Assembly (NCBI GenBank): GCA_017454915.1
Contig: JAFTCC010000011.1
Coordinates: forward strand, 1-32,060
Direction of reading: 5' to 3'
Length of the DNA stretch: 32,060 nt
Source of the DNA: Paludibacteraceae bacterium
Lineage (GTDB): Bacteria; Bacteroidota; Bacteroidia; Bacteroidales; Paludibacteraceae
Positions within the stretch are counted from its first letter, which is position 1. Every line of letters starts with the position of its first letter. A program made the translations under genes and the position numbers. Below are positions 1-7,545 of the stretch, piece by piece. The notes under the pieces are model-generated. The model did no database searches, was not told the DNA's origin, and saw only the letters and a list, made by a program, of their open reading frames with translations.

Positions 1-1
1 C

Positions 2-175
2 TACGAGCGCTTCAAAGACAGCGCTCCGGCGCCCACAGCGGAATTCAAACGCGCGATTGACGCGGCGCAGGTGGTTTATGACGACCCCAACGCCACGCAG
101 GAAGAGGTGGACAAGGCTAAGGACGACCTTGACACCGCAGCGCGATGCGTAATAAACACCATCGGAAGGCTCTAA
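2..175 (+). CDS. FIVAR-domain protein, C-terminal end (partial)
   Basis: An open frame enters from the left edge and ends at a TAA at 173-175, leaving 57 residues. The residues run AEFKRAIDAAQVVYDDPNAT, then EEVDKAKDDLDTA. This is the helix-turn-helix pattern of a FIVAR module, a small three-helix bundle found near the ends of large secreted or surface carbohydrate-active proteins. No sorting tail follows, so the parent protein ends on this module. What the whole protein does cannot be told from this fragment. A strong hairpin with a T-run follows 48 bp later. Codon use looks like the neighbouring core genes. Confidence 0.7.
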   Translation, partial: YERFKDSAPAPTAEFKRAIDAAQVVYDDPNATQEEVDKAKDDLDTAARCVINTIGRL

Positions 176-222
176 AAAAGGACGTACTACCCTACCCAAA
201 TCCCACATTGGATTTGAGGTAA

Positions 223-259
223 AAAAAATCAGGCGAGTTGGTTTCTCGCCTGATTTTTT
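223..259 (+). terminator. Rho-independent terminator after FIVAR gene
   Basis: A perfect 15-bp stem (223-237 with 245-259) with a 7-base loop. The stem base is A6 on the left and T6 on the right, so it can work in both directions. It is placed to end the FIVAR gene transcript. Confidence 0.85.
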
Positions 260-287
260 CATTCCTATTCTAATAACAATTCATGAT

Positions 288-346
288 ACTTTGAGAATTT
301 TTGTTGCATACTTTGAGAATTTTCACAACACAGATTGAGAATTTTT
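288..346. repeat. Three direct repeats with exact 22-bp spacing
   Basis: The core TTGAGAATTTT occurs three times, with equivalent G positions at 293, 315 and 337. The first two copies share ACTTTGAGAATTTT and the third is AGATTGAGAATTTTT. The spacing is two helical turns, as in iterons or the multiple terminal repeats of some insertion sequences. They sit directly before the ATPase relic at 350. Their function is unknown. Confidence 0.6.
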
Positions 347-349
347 AAC

Positions 350-530
350 TTGAATGTCGTTCTTTTGGGTTCTTCCCGCCTGCTCATCAAAAAGCGGCAG
401 ACGAAAGATGGACCGAGGACTTTCTATCTTCCGCGAACGATTTCACCCTGACATGGAGTTGGTGGTGGGAGGCGAAGCTATTACTATAGAACAATTTCTG
501 CTGCTTGACTTGGAAAAGTTATTCCTGTAA
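350..530 (+). pseudogene. Relic of a DUF4143-type AAA ATPase
   Basis: Two fragments of one family lie in different frames. From 350 a frame reads LNVVLLGSSRLLIKK, matching the conserved VVLLGSS-LL segment after the Walker region of AAA_14/DUF4143 ATPases. It then shifts. From 408 another frame reads RGLSIFRERFHPDMELVVGG and continues to a TAA at 528-530, matching the family's extreme C-terminus. The roughly 200 residues normally between them are missing, and so is the N-terminus with Walker A. This is a gene with an internal deletion and a frameshift, not a small functional gene. The assignment comes from recalled family motifs. Confidence 0.65.
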
Positions 531-623
531 TATCTTATAAATGGTACTTCTAAAGTCGGATTTTGGGAAGCGGCATTCTTTCAATCTGATAAATCGGCAT
601 TGCAATTCGGGGAAAGGGCATAA

Positions 624-656
624 TTAAGGAGGACACGCAAAGCATGTCCTCCTTAA
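624..656 (-). terminator. Hairpin downstream of the DUF3078 gene
   Basis: A perfect 12-bp stem (624-635 with 645-656) with a 9-base loop lies 18 bp past the stop of the minus-strand gene at 675. The T-tract on the minus side is short and broken, so it may be a modest terminator. Confidence 0.65.
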
Positions 657-674
657 ATAACAAATGCTGAATGA

Positions 675-1748
675 TTAGAAACTATATCCCACGCCAAGTC
701 CGAGGACAAGTTTCGACTGCACTTTGTGGTGTCCGTCAATAAGCACTTTGTCGTAGTACTTGAGCGTATAGCCCAGTTTTACGTTGAGCACTTTGAGGAA
801 CTGGTATGACAGTGCCACGTCCCAGTCAACATCGAAGTTTCCGAAGTCCTTGCTGTATGGTGTGAATAAGGCGAGCGATGTCATGAGTTTGAGGTTTTCT
901 ACCGGTTCTACGGTCATGTTGCCGCGGAAAGTGAGTCCAGCCTCAATTTTGTACTTGCGGTCCCAGAGTTTCTTGTCGCCATCACCAAATACGAGGTCCC
1001 CATTTTCGTCATGCGTGATTTTTGTTCCCATATATGAGTTGAATATGCGCACCGAGTCGGTGAGCGCTGTGGTAAGGCGCATGGCTGCCGGTGAGAGATA
1101 GAGCGACACATTGCCCTTGCCTTTGCCGGCTTCAAACTCGCGCATCCAGTCAATACCGACAGATACATCAGTGTATGACGGTGCCAGCCAGTTAGACATA
1201 TAGTAAGCACCTTTGGCTCCACCTTCAATAAACAAGGGTACTTTGGGATCGGTCATATCCCACAAATCGTCATGCTTGGTATAGTCATAACCCGGAGCAT
1301 ATTGGCTACGGAAACCGCCGAGCAAAGTCAGGTAAAAGTCCTTGTGGAACTCATAGCCGAACTTGGTAGTGAAGACTATTTTGTCGTTAGATTTCTGCCA
1401 TGCGAAATCGTTTTTGTCAACCCAGCTCTCACCAAATTCAGTATCGAGGTTCGTCACCCACGCGAATTTGTTTTTGTGATATGTCAGGGTAAGGTTGGCG
1501 GAGGCTATGCCCACTGCGGAGTTGTTGCCACCCGCAGCCCAGTTCCATAGTCCTGTGGCTGACAAGTTGAGGCTCACTACGCCAGTGAATTTCCATGGTT
1601 TCTCACCAGTGTCAACGCCAGTGAGTTCACCTTTGGCCTTGTTGCTCGTTGCAACGACATCGTCAACGGCAGCCTTGTTCTCGTCCTGCGCAAACGACAG
1701 AACGCTGACGCTCAAAAGAGCTAAAATAGTTAGTAATGTTTTTTTCAT
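675..1748 (-). CDS. DUF3078 secreted/outer-membrane protein
   Basis: This is a 357-residue protein if started at the internal ATG at 1746-1748. The longer frame opens at 1790, but its extra 14 residues overlap a promoter, and the internal Met begins a clean signal peptide (MKKTLLTILALLSVSVLSFA, cleavage before QDE). The mature part has the family hallmarks: a WNWAAGGNN stretch near residue 70, a run like ANLTLTYHKNKFAWVTNLDT, a DKIVFTTKFGYEF stretch, and alternating beta-strands ending in GVGYSF. This fits an outer-membrane beta-barrel of unknown role common in Bacteroidota. It has its own promoter and terminator, so it is probably monocistronic. Confidence 0.8.
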   Translation of the reverse strand: MKKTLLTILALLSVSVLSFAQDENKAAVDDVVATSNKAKGELTGVDTGEKPWKFTGVVSLNLSATGLWNWAAGGNNSAVGIASANLTLTYHKNKFAWVTNLDTEFGESWVDKNDFAWQKSNDKIVFTTKFGYEFHKDFYLTLLGGFRSQYAPGYDYTKHDDLWDMTDPKVPLFIEGGAKGAYYMSNWLAPSYTDVSVGIDWMREFEAGKGKGNVSLYLSPAAMRLTTALTDSVRIFNSYMGTKITHDENGDLVFGDGDKKLWDRKYKIEAGLTFRGNMTVEPVENLKLMTSLALFTPYSKDFGNFDVDWDVALSYQFLKVLNVKLGYTLKYYDKVLIDGHHKVQSKLVLGLGVGYSF

Positions 1749-1787
1749 ATCGGATTGAAATTTGATGTTTAGTTGAAATTTTGGGTG

Positions 1788-1819
1788 CAAAATTAGCGTT
1801 TTTTCGTTACATCACCAAA
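1788..1819 (-). promoter_or_regulatory. Bacteroidota-type promoter for the DUF3078 gene
   Basis: On the minus strand, TTTG (1819-1816), 20 bases, then TAATTTTG (1795-1788), followed by C. This fits TTTG-N19/21-TAnnTTTG. The start codon at 1748 is 39 bases further on. The element overlaps the end of the upstream ybaK-like gene. Confidence 0.75.
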
Positions 1820-2277
1820 TCTGCGACAGTGGCGCGCACATATTCTACAAGCTCGGACGGCGCTATTTTAACTTGCATTCCTCTGATTCCGGCGCTTACA
1901 AAAATACTGTCAAATTCAGTGGCTGTCGAATGAAAAAACGTGGGATAGAGTTTTTTCATTCCAACGGGTGAGCACCCTCCCCTGATGTAGCCTGTGTTGG
2001 GAAGCAGTTCCTTCATGGGCAGCTTCGCACAACTTTTGTTACCCGACACCTTGGCGGCTTTCTTTAGATCAACCTCTTTGTCGCCAGGAATGACACACAC
2101 AAACAACCCCGTCTTGTCGCCACGCAGCACAAGCGTTTTGAACACGCGCGCTATGTCTTCGCCAAGCTGGTCTGCAACGTGCGTGGCTGCAAGGTCATTT
2201 TCGTCGTACTGATACTCAATGAGTTGATATGTTATTTTAGCGGCATCGAGCAAACGCGCCACATTAGTCTTTTTCAT
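1807..2277 (-). CDS. ybaK: YbaK/EbsC-type Cys-tRNA(Pro)/Cys-tRNA(Cys) deacylase
   Basis: This 156-residue protein spans the YbaK/aminoacyl-tRNA deacylase domain, the usual length for the family. Recognisable segments are TNVARLLDAAKITYQLIEY at the N-terminus, GEDIARVFKTLVLRGD near residue 40, VIPGDKEVDLKKAAKVSG, and the loop GYIRGGCSPVGMKK near residue 97. The lysine in VFKTL is the family's key residue. The protein is expected to hydrolyse Cys wrongly attached to tRNA(Pro) in the cytoplasm. It follows the membrane-protein gene at 2349 by 71 bp and probably shares its transcript. Confidence 0.88.
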   Translation of the reverse strand: MKKTNVARLLDAAKITYQLIEYQYDENDLAATHVADQLGEDIARVFKTLVLRGDKTGLFVCVIPGDKEVDLKKAAKVSGNKSCAKLPMKELLPNTGYIRGGCSPVGMKKLYPTFFHSTATEFDSIFVSAGIRGMQVKIAPSELVEYVRATVADLVM

Positions 2278-2348
2278 TATAGCCTATTGGTCTTCTAACC
2301 TTATGTATCGTGATATGATATCCTTTATATAACCTCAAATGGTCGTTT

Positions 2349-3293
2349 TCATAGCAGCGCCGCAACAAAGTAAATCACCCACTGTGCGACCACAAACCAC
2401 GACTTGCGCATACTTGTGGAGTGGAATATCAGCAACATGGTCATCACTGATGCGGCCAGCAGAAGCCTGTTGACCGGATAAGCAAGATATAGCACAACGA
2501 GCGCGATGGCAAAAAAGCTCCATGAATTCATAAGCACACGGCTGTACTGGTCATCACGATAACCATTCAGCGACTGATAGACTATGTTGCATATTATCAG
2601 GATACCTAAAACAATGACTTTTATAAATTCATGAGTGTGCACAATTAGCGAAAGTGTGATAAACGGCATTCCGAAATGGTAAATGTCGGGTAAACGCAAC
2701 TGATTGAGAGCATAAAGCACTGCCGCCGCGATAAGCGCCACGCTCGCCACGCCAAACAACGAGGCAAGCCACGTCCTAAACCCGAAACTCTGCAAGCCGA
2801 TGAAAATAATCCATATCACAGGTATCAGCAATAGTAGAGGCGGGCAGCAATAAGACGCAAGAGTGAGCAGTATCGTGATGAGAAACATCTCGCGGGCAGG
2901 GTTATCTACTTTCCATATTGGTTGTGCGACAAGCAACACAATAAGCAAGGTCAGCAACACCAATACGTCTAATGAGAGGTTCATCACTTCCGACAGTTGC
3001 AATTCGCCTGAACCATCGAATAAAAACCGGCTAACACGTGCAGCACCGCCTGCTGCCAAAATCGTAAAAAGTGTTACGATGGCGGGCGTAAACTCAAACA
3101 TCCGCGTCTGCTTGGTTCTATAAAGCATGAGCGAAACAAGCAAAGACACAACTGTAAAAAGCACACCATTCCCCACAGCCCACTGCCACGGCATGGCGGC
3201 GAACAAAAATGCGGCAAGTCCCGCAGTGATCAGCGAGAGCAACGTAACCTGAACTGGACGGGGCTGGAGGATGATTTCGGGTGTAAGCTTCAT
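2349..3293 (-). CDS. Polytopic membrane protein of unknown function
   Basis: A 314-residue protein made almost entirely of hydrophobic segments; about ten can be counted by eye, such as LLSLITAGLAAFLFAAM near the N-terminus and FVVAQWVIYFVAALL at the C-terminus. Loops are short, and there is no recognisable catalytic motif, transporter signature or signal peptide. A charged loop SLNGYRDDQYSRVLMNSW lies near residue 243. The style resembles phylum-specific multi-pass proteins such as the DUF6427 group, but this is a weak impression. It sits between the M3 peptidase and ybaK-like genes on the same strand. No function is assigned. Confidence 0.6.
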   Translation of the reverse strand: MKLTPEIILQPRPVQVTLLSLITAGLAAFLFAAMPWQWAVGNGVLFTVVSLLVSLMLYRTKQTRMFEFTPAIVTLFTILAAGGAARVSRFLFDGSGELQLSEVMNLSLDVLVLLTLLIVLLVAQPIWKVDNPAREMFLITILLTLASYCCPPLLLLIPVIWIIFIGLQSFGFRTWLASLFGVASVALIAAAVLYALNQLRLPDIYHFGMPFITLSLIVHTHEFIKVIVLGILIICNIVYQSLNGYRDDQYSRVLMNSWSFFAIALVVLYLAYPVNRLLLAASVMTMLLIFHSTSMRKSWFVVAQWVIYFVAALL

Positions 3294-3365
3294 GTGGTAA
3301 ATATTGTCTTCGATTATTATCCAAACAGACTAACGGCTTGACTAATCAAAAAAAGAGATAACTTG

Positions 3366-3399
3366 AAATTTCACGTTTTTAGTAAAGCCCGTGGAATTT
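3366..3399 (-). terminator. Weak hairpin after the M3 peptidase gene
   Basis: A 10-bp stem with one mismatch (3366-3375 with 3390-3399), 14 bp beyond the stop of the minus-strand peptidase gene. It has no T-tract on the minus strand and could be an attenuator or nothing. Confidence 0.3.
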
Positions 3400-3412
3400 A
3401 TAGAAGTGCCAT

Positions 3413-5542
3413 TTATTCACCCTCGACGAATCCTTTGCGCTCAAGCAGATAACGCGGATCAGGGTCTTTGCCGCGGAAATTACGATAAAGCGTCATTGGG
3501 TCATCAGTGTTGCCACGTTCAAGCACCTGCTTGCGGAAACGAGTTGCCGTTTCCTTGTCAAGCACATTGCCCGTTTCAACAAAGGCATGGAACACATCTG
3601 CGTCAAGCACTGCCGACCATGTATAGCTGTAGTATCCTGCTTCATAGCCCGTGGTGAAGATATGGCTGAAATACGTTGAACGATAGCGAACGATGATTTC
3701 TGGAATCATTCCCATGCGCTCAAGCGACTGCTTTTCAAATGCCTCAACATTGAAGTTAGCGGTGTTGTCAATGCTGTGATAGTCCATGTCAAGAATTGAT
3801 GCGCTGAGCAGTTCGGTCATCACAAAACCTTGGTTGAAAGTTTTAGACCGCTGTATCTTTTCAATCAGGCTGTCGGGCATAAGTTCGCCGGTCTGGTAAT
3901 GAGTAGCATAGGTACGCATAACTTGCGGCTCGTAGCACCAGTTTTCCATAAGTTGGCTGGGCATTTCCACAAAGTCACGCGGAACGTTGGTGCCTGAAAG
4001 GGTTTTGTATCTGCACTTGCTGAGCAATCCGTGCAAGGCATGTCCGAACTCGTGGAACATGGTTTCTACGTCATCCATAGAGAGCAGCGACGGAGTATCG
4101 GAAGTGGGTTTTGTAAAGTTACCGACATTGATGACAACAGGTCTGTGATCCACTCCATTGAGCACATACTGTGGCCTGAGGTTATCCATCCATGCGCCGG
4201 CACGTTTCCCTGCACGAGGAAAATAGTCCGTATAGAGTGTGCCCACGTAACTGCCGTCAGCATCTTTCACGTCAAACATTTCAACATCAGGGTGATACAC
4301 CAGCCTGTCTGAACGGTCGGGAGAGGGAGTAATTTGGAGGCCGTATAGCGTTTCGGCAAGTTTGAAGAGGCCTTTCCTTACATTATTAAGCTCAAAATAG
4401 GGCTTGAGGTCTTCTTCATTAAGGTCATATTTCTGCTTACGGAGTTTTTCGGCATAGTACCACCAGTCCCAAGGCTCAAGATTGCCTTCTACGCCATCGG
4501 CATGCATCAGTTCGGTGAGCTCGGCAGCCTCTTTTTTCGCCTGACGGACACTCGGCTCCCAAACTTTATTGAGAAGTTCGTAAACAGCCTCAGGTGTTTT
4601 AGCCATGCAGTCTGCGAGAATATAGTGCGCCGGAGTCGGGTATCCGAACAGGTGGGCTTTTTCTACTCGCAGCATCATGATTTGGGCAATGACAGCCTTG
4701 TTGTCGTGTTCGTTACCATGATTGCCGCGTGTGGTGTAAGCCATAAGCAGTTCACGACGGAGTTCGCGATTTTTGGCGTACTGAAGCACGGGGGTAAAGC
4801 TGGTGCGGTGAGGTGTGAAAAGCCACTGGCCCTTATGTCCGGCTTTTTCAGCCTCTTCTGCTGCTGCCTGAATAACGCTTGCCGGCAAACCTTCGAGATC
4901 GGCGCTGTCGGTAACAAATTTCTGGTAGGCATTAGTCTCTGCAAGCACGTTAGTTGAGAACTTGATGTCGAGGGCGGCAAGCTCTTTGTTTATCTCGCGC
5001 AGACGCTCTTTCTGTTCGCCGGTAAGCAGAGCGCCGTTGTTGACGTACGATTTGTAGGTTTCGCTCACAAGGCGCTTTTGTTCCGCAGTGAGTTTGCAGT
5101 CGGCGGCAAGCGACTGCTCATACACAACCTGAATGCGCTCGAAAAGTTTCTTGTTAAGCAAAACGTTGTCCTGATGTTCGGTAATCAGCGGCGACGCCTC
5201 CTCCACGATTGCGTCAATCTCGTCTGACGTCTCGGCACTATAGAGATTGAACAACACGCCCGTTACACGCTCAAGCATTGAGCCGCAGGTGTCAAGTGCG
5301 GCAATTGTGTTCTCAAACGTCGGGGTTTCGCGGTTATTGGCGATTGCCTCAACTGCAATGGAATCGCGCCGGATGCCCTCTATTATCGCCGGCATATAAT
5401 GTTCTGGTTTGATGTCACCAAATGGCGGCACGTCATGGGGAGTGTTAAATTCGGCGAAAAAGGGATTTACTTCGTTGGTTTGTTGTTTTTTGCAAGACAT
5501 GACTGAAAGCATAATTACTGCAAATATCAGAATTCTTTTCAT
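3413..5542 (-). CDS. dcp: M3 family peptidyl-dipeptidase (Dcp-like), lipoprotein
   Basis: A 709-residue zinc peptidase. The N-terminus is a lipoprotein signal with lipobox SVMSC (Cys17), so the enzyme is anchored outside the cytoplasm, unlike the cytosolic E. coli Dcp. The zinc motif HEFGH is at residues 497-501, preceded by SMDDVETMF. Downstream, GYEAGYYSYTWSAVLDADVF matches the substrate-binding Tyr region of Dcp/oligopeptidase A. N-terminal NPFFAEFNTPHDVPPFGDIK is the usual family opening. The length is slightly above that of E. coli Dcp because of the leader. It should release dipeptides from the C-terminus of oligopeptides. It lies downstream of psuG with a 77-bp spacer containing a small AT palindrome. 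Confidence 0.9.
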   Translation of the reverse strand: MKRILIFAVIMLSVMSCKKQQTNEVNPFFAEFNTPHDVPPFGDIKPEHYMPAIIEGIRRDSIAVEAIANNRETPTFENTIAALDTCGSMLERVTGVLFNLYSAETSDEIDAIVEEASPLITEHQDNVLLNKKLFERIQVVYEQSLAADCKLTAEQKRLVSETYKSYVNNGALLTGEQKERLREINKELAALDIKFSTNVLAETNAYQKFVTDSADLEGLPASVIQAAAEEAEKAGHKGQWLFTPHRTSFTPVLQYAKNRELRRELLMAYTTRGNHGNEHDNKAVIAQIMMLRVEKAHLFGYPTPAHYILADCMAKTPEAVYELLNKVWEPSVRQAKKEAAELTELMHADGVEGNLEPWDWWYYAEKLRKQKYDLNEEDLKPYFELNNVRKGLFKLAETLYGLQITPSPDRSDRLVYHPDVEMFDVKDADGSYVGTLYTDYFPRAGKRAGAWMDNLRPQYVLNGVDHRPVVINVGNFTKPTSDTPSLLSMDDVETMFHEFGHALHGLLSKCRYKTLSGTNVPRDFVEMPSQLMENWCYEPQVMRTYATHYQTGELMPDSLIEKIQRSKTFNQGFVMTELLSASILDMDYHSIDNTANFNVEAFEKQSLERMGMIPEIIVRYRSTYFSHIFTTGYEAGYYSYTWSAVLDADVFHAFVETGNVLDKETATRFRKQVLERGNTDDPMTLYRNFRGKDPDPRYLLERKGFVEGE

Positions 5543-5576
5543 CTTTATTTCTGTTTTATGTTTTTGGCTCTACATG

Positions 5577-5593
5577 ATAGTTATGCTAACTAT
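5577..5593. repeat. AT-rich palindrome upstream of dcp
   Basis: ATAGTTA-TGC-TAACTAT is a perfect 7-bp inverted repeat 35 bp before the dcp start. It is followed by a T-run on the plus strand only. It could be an operator or chance; the stem is weak. Confidence 0.35.
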
Positions 5594-5619
5594 TTTTTTA
5601 CATATTTCCGTCGTGGAGG

Positions 5620-6525
5620 TCAAAGGCAGGCTGCGGTTTGAGCGGCAAGGCGAGCATTGTTGAGCACAAGTTCAATGTTAGCTGCAAGGCTGTCACCGCC
5701 TGTCAGGTCTTTGATTTTAGCGAGCAGGAACGGAGTACACTTTTTGCCATGTATTCCGAGCCTTTCGGCCTCTGCCACCGCTTCGTCGATAGCCTTGTTT
5801 ATGACGTCAGCCGGCATTGAATACTGCTCTGGTATGGGATTGGTAACCAGCATTCCTCCTTTAAGTCCAAGCTGTAGTTTAGCCCGAAAAGCGGCTGCAA
5901 GGTCTTGGGGAGTGTCGATGCGGTAGTCAACACCGAAACCGCTGTGGCGGGTATAGAAGGCTGGCAACTCTTCTGTCTGATAGCCAATAACAGGCACACC
6001 CTTGGTTTCGAGATACTCAAGCGTTAGGCCAAGGTCGAGAATTGACTTAGCACCGGCGCAAATGACCATGACTGGAGTTTCTGCCAATTCCTCAAGGTCT
6101 GCTGAAATATCCATTGTGCGCTCCGCACCGCGGTGAACACCGCCTATTCCGCCTGTGGCAAAAACTTTTATGCCTGCCATAGCTGCAATAATCATCGTCG
6201 TAGTAACCGTTGTGGCACCGTCCTCGCCTCTGGCTATCAGCACCGGAAGGTCACGCCGCGAAGCCTTGATAACCTCCTGACCTTTTCTGCCAAGATATTC
6301 TATTTCGTCAGGGGTGCAGCCGGCCTTGAGTTTGCCGCCAATGATGGCTATCGTTGCAGGTACGGCGCCATTGTCACGTATGGTTTGTTCCACGCGCAGT
6401 GCCGTCTGAACATTTTGAGGATAAGGCATCCCGTGGGAGATGATTGTTGATTCAAGAGCCACAACGGGCTTACCGGATTCAAGCGCCTGCTTTACTTCAG
6501 GCGAAATGGAAAGATAAGGATTCAT
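5620..6525 (-). CDS. psuG: Pseudouridine-5'-phosphate glycosidase
   Basis: This 301-residue protein has the PsuG family length and signature. Near the N-terminus it reads PVVALESTIISHGMPYPQN, with the conserved Glu and the ESTII stretch. Then come PATIAIIGGKLKAG, TVTTTMIIAAMAGIKVFATG, and GGIGGVHRGAE near residue 130. TPFLLAKIKDLTGGDSLAAN closes the active site. The enzyme splits pseudouridine 5'-phosphate into ribose 5-phosphate and uracil in the cytoplasm. The gene follows the matching kinase at 6580 by 54 bp, so the two form a pseudouridine salvage operon. Confidence 0.93.
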   Translation of the reverse strand: MNPYLSISPEVKQALESGKPVVALESTIISHGMPYPQNVQTALRVEQTIRDNGAVPATIAIIGGKLKAGCTPDEIEYLGRKGQEVIKASRRDLPVLIARGEDGATTVTTTMIIAAMAGIKVFATGGIGGVHRGAERTMDISADLEELAETPVMVICAGAKSILDLGLTLEYLETKGVPVIGYQTEELPAFYTRHSGFGVDYRIDTPQDLAAAFRAKLQLGLKGGMLVTNPIPEQYSMPADVINKAIDEAVAEAERLGIHGKKCTPFLLAKIKDLTGGDSLAANIELVLNNARLAAQTAACL

Positions 6526-6532
6526 TATTATT

Positions 6533-6572
6533 AACTATTTGATTATTTACTATTTAACTATTTAATTATTTA
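6533..6572. repeat. Five tandem 8-bp units between psuK and psuG
   Basis: AACTATTT, GATTATTT, ACTATTTA, ACTATTTA and ATTATTTA follow each other without gaps. They fill most of the 54-bp spacer of the psu operon. The AT-rich degenerate repeats look like a minisatellite. Confidence 0.6.
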
Positions 6573-6579
6573 CTGCTGA

Positions 6580-7455
6580 CTAAAGTTTTAAGTCGGGGTT
6601 GACGGCAGCATTCACAAGCAATGTCTGCCGTGCTGCTTCAAGTCCACACACTGCCGCCTCACGCAATGGTTTGCCGCTGACAAAAGCAAAGACAACGCCG
6701 GCAAGGAAAGCGTCACCGGCCCCTGTGGTGTTCACGACTTCAACTGCCGTGGCTGGGAGAGTTTCTGCGGTGCCATTGTAAAGCAGGACACCGTCTCCGC
6801 CAAGCGTTATATACACATTTTCAACACCCATTTCATGGAGTGCTTCAGCCGCTTGTGCGACACTTGATGCGCCTGTTACTGCCAATGCCTCATGGCCGTT
6901 AAGTTTGACGGCACTAACCTTATGCTTCTTGCTGCTAAGCAGGGCATCGACGGCACGCCGCGCCTTATGGGTACTGACACCGTCAAAAAATAGCGGCACA
7001 GTAACATTGTCAATCAGATAACAAAGCGACTCTGCAGAAAGGTTACAGTCAGCCACAACAACTTCAGACTGGTTAATTGACTCAATACGCGCACCAAGAA
7101 ACGAGGGCGTTATGCCATCAATGATTGCTGTGTCGGCGGCGGCATGTTCCATGTCGCCAGCAGAATTGTTTATGCAGAGATATGTGCCTGTGCCTACACT
7201 ATTGGCCCTACCTGACAATGAAAGGTCTATTCCCATGTCAAAGCAGTTACGCTCTATCATGTCGGCAAAAGCATCATGTCCAAGCAGGGTAACAAACCTT
7301 ACGCTGCAGCCTAACACCGCAAGGTCGTGTGCCACATTGCGAGCCACACCGCCAAGCGAAACGCTGATACGGGCAGGAGTAGAGTCAAAAACAACCTCGC
7401 TCGCCAGCAACTGAGCGGATATATCTACGTTAGCACCACCAATTATTGTTATCAT
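6580..7455 (-). CDS. psuK: Pseudouridine kinase (PfkB family)
   Basis: A 291-residue PfkB/ribokinase-fold sugar kinase. The N-terminal strand MITIIGGANVDISAQ, the substrate loop SVSLGGVARNVAHDLAVLG near residue 32, and the C-terminal signature VNTTGAGDAFLAG with the catalytic Asp at about 248 are all present. GGVARN-AHDL is typical of the pseudouridine/inosine branch. Placement just upstream of psuG makes pseudouridine the likely substrate. It phosphorylates pseudouridine at the 5' position for PsuG. The upstream spacer is a 9-bp tandem repeat tract, and transcription probably comes from the exonuclease III gene or earlier. Confidence 0.88.
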   Translation of the reverse strand: MITIIGGANVDISAQLLASEVVFDSTPARISVSLGGVARNVAHDLAVLGCSVRFVTLLGHDAFADMIERNCFDMGIDLSLSGRANSVGTGTYLCINNSAGDMEHAAADTAIIDGITPSFLGARIESINQSEVVVADCNLSAESLCYLIDNVTVPLFFDGVSTHKARRAVDALLSSKKHKVSAVKLNGHEALAVTGASSVAQAAEALHEMGVENVYITLGGDGVLLYNGTAETLPATAVEVVNTTGAGDAFLAGVVFAFVSGKPLREAAVCGLEAARQTLLVNAAVNPDLKL

Positions 7456-7480
7456 ATTTTTGAACCCAAGACTGATAAAA

Positions 7481-7543
7481 ACTAGAACTACTAGTATTTC
7501 TAGAATTTCTAGAATTACTAGAAAAACTAGAAAAACTAGAAAA
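7481..7543. repeat. Seven tandem 9-bp units (CTAG-containing)
   Basis: Units in order: ACTAGAACT, ACTAGTATT, TCTAGAATT, TCTAGAATT, ACTAGAAAA, ACTAGAAAA, ACTAGAAAA. The tract ends three bases before the exonuclease III stop codon and fills the spacer before psuK. Each unit contains the uncommon tetranucleotide CTAG. There is no spacer structure like a CRISPR. Confidence 0.8.
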
Positions 7544-7545
7544 AA

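Noticed and set aside
5577..5600. Plus-strand terminator (palindrome plus T-run)
   Set aside because: No plus-strand gene lies upstream, and the stem is 7 bp and AT-only apart from two G-C pairs.
7481..7543. Possible CRISPR array
   Set aside because: Units are 9 bp with no spacers and no cas genes nearby.
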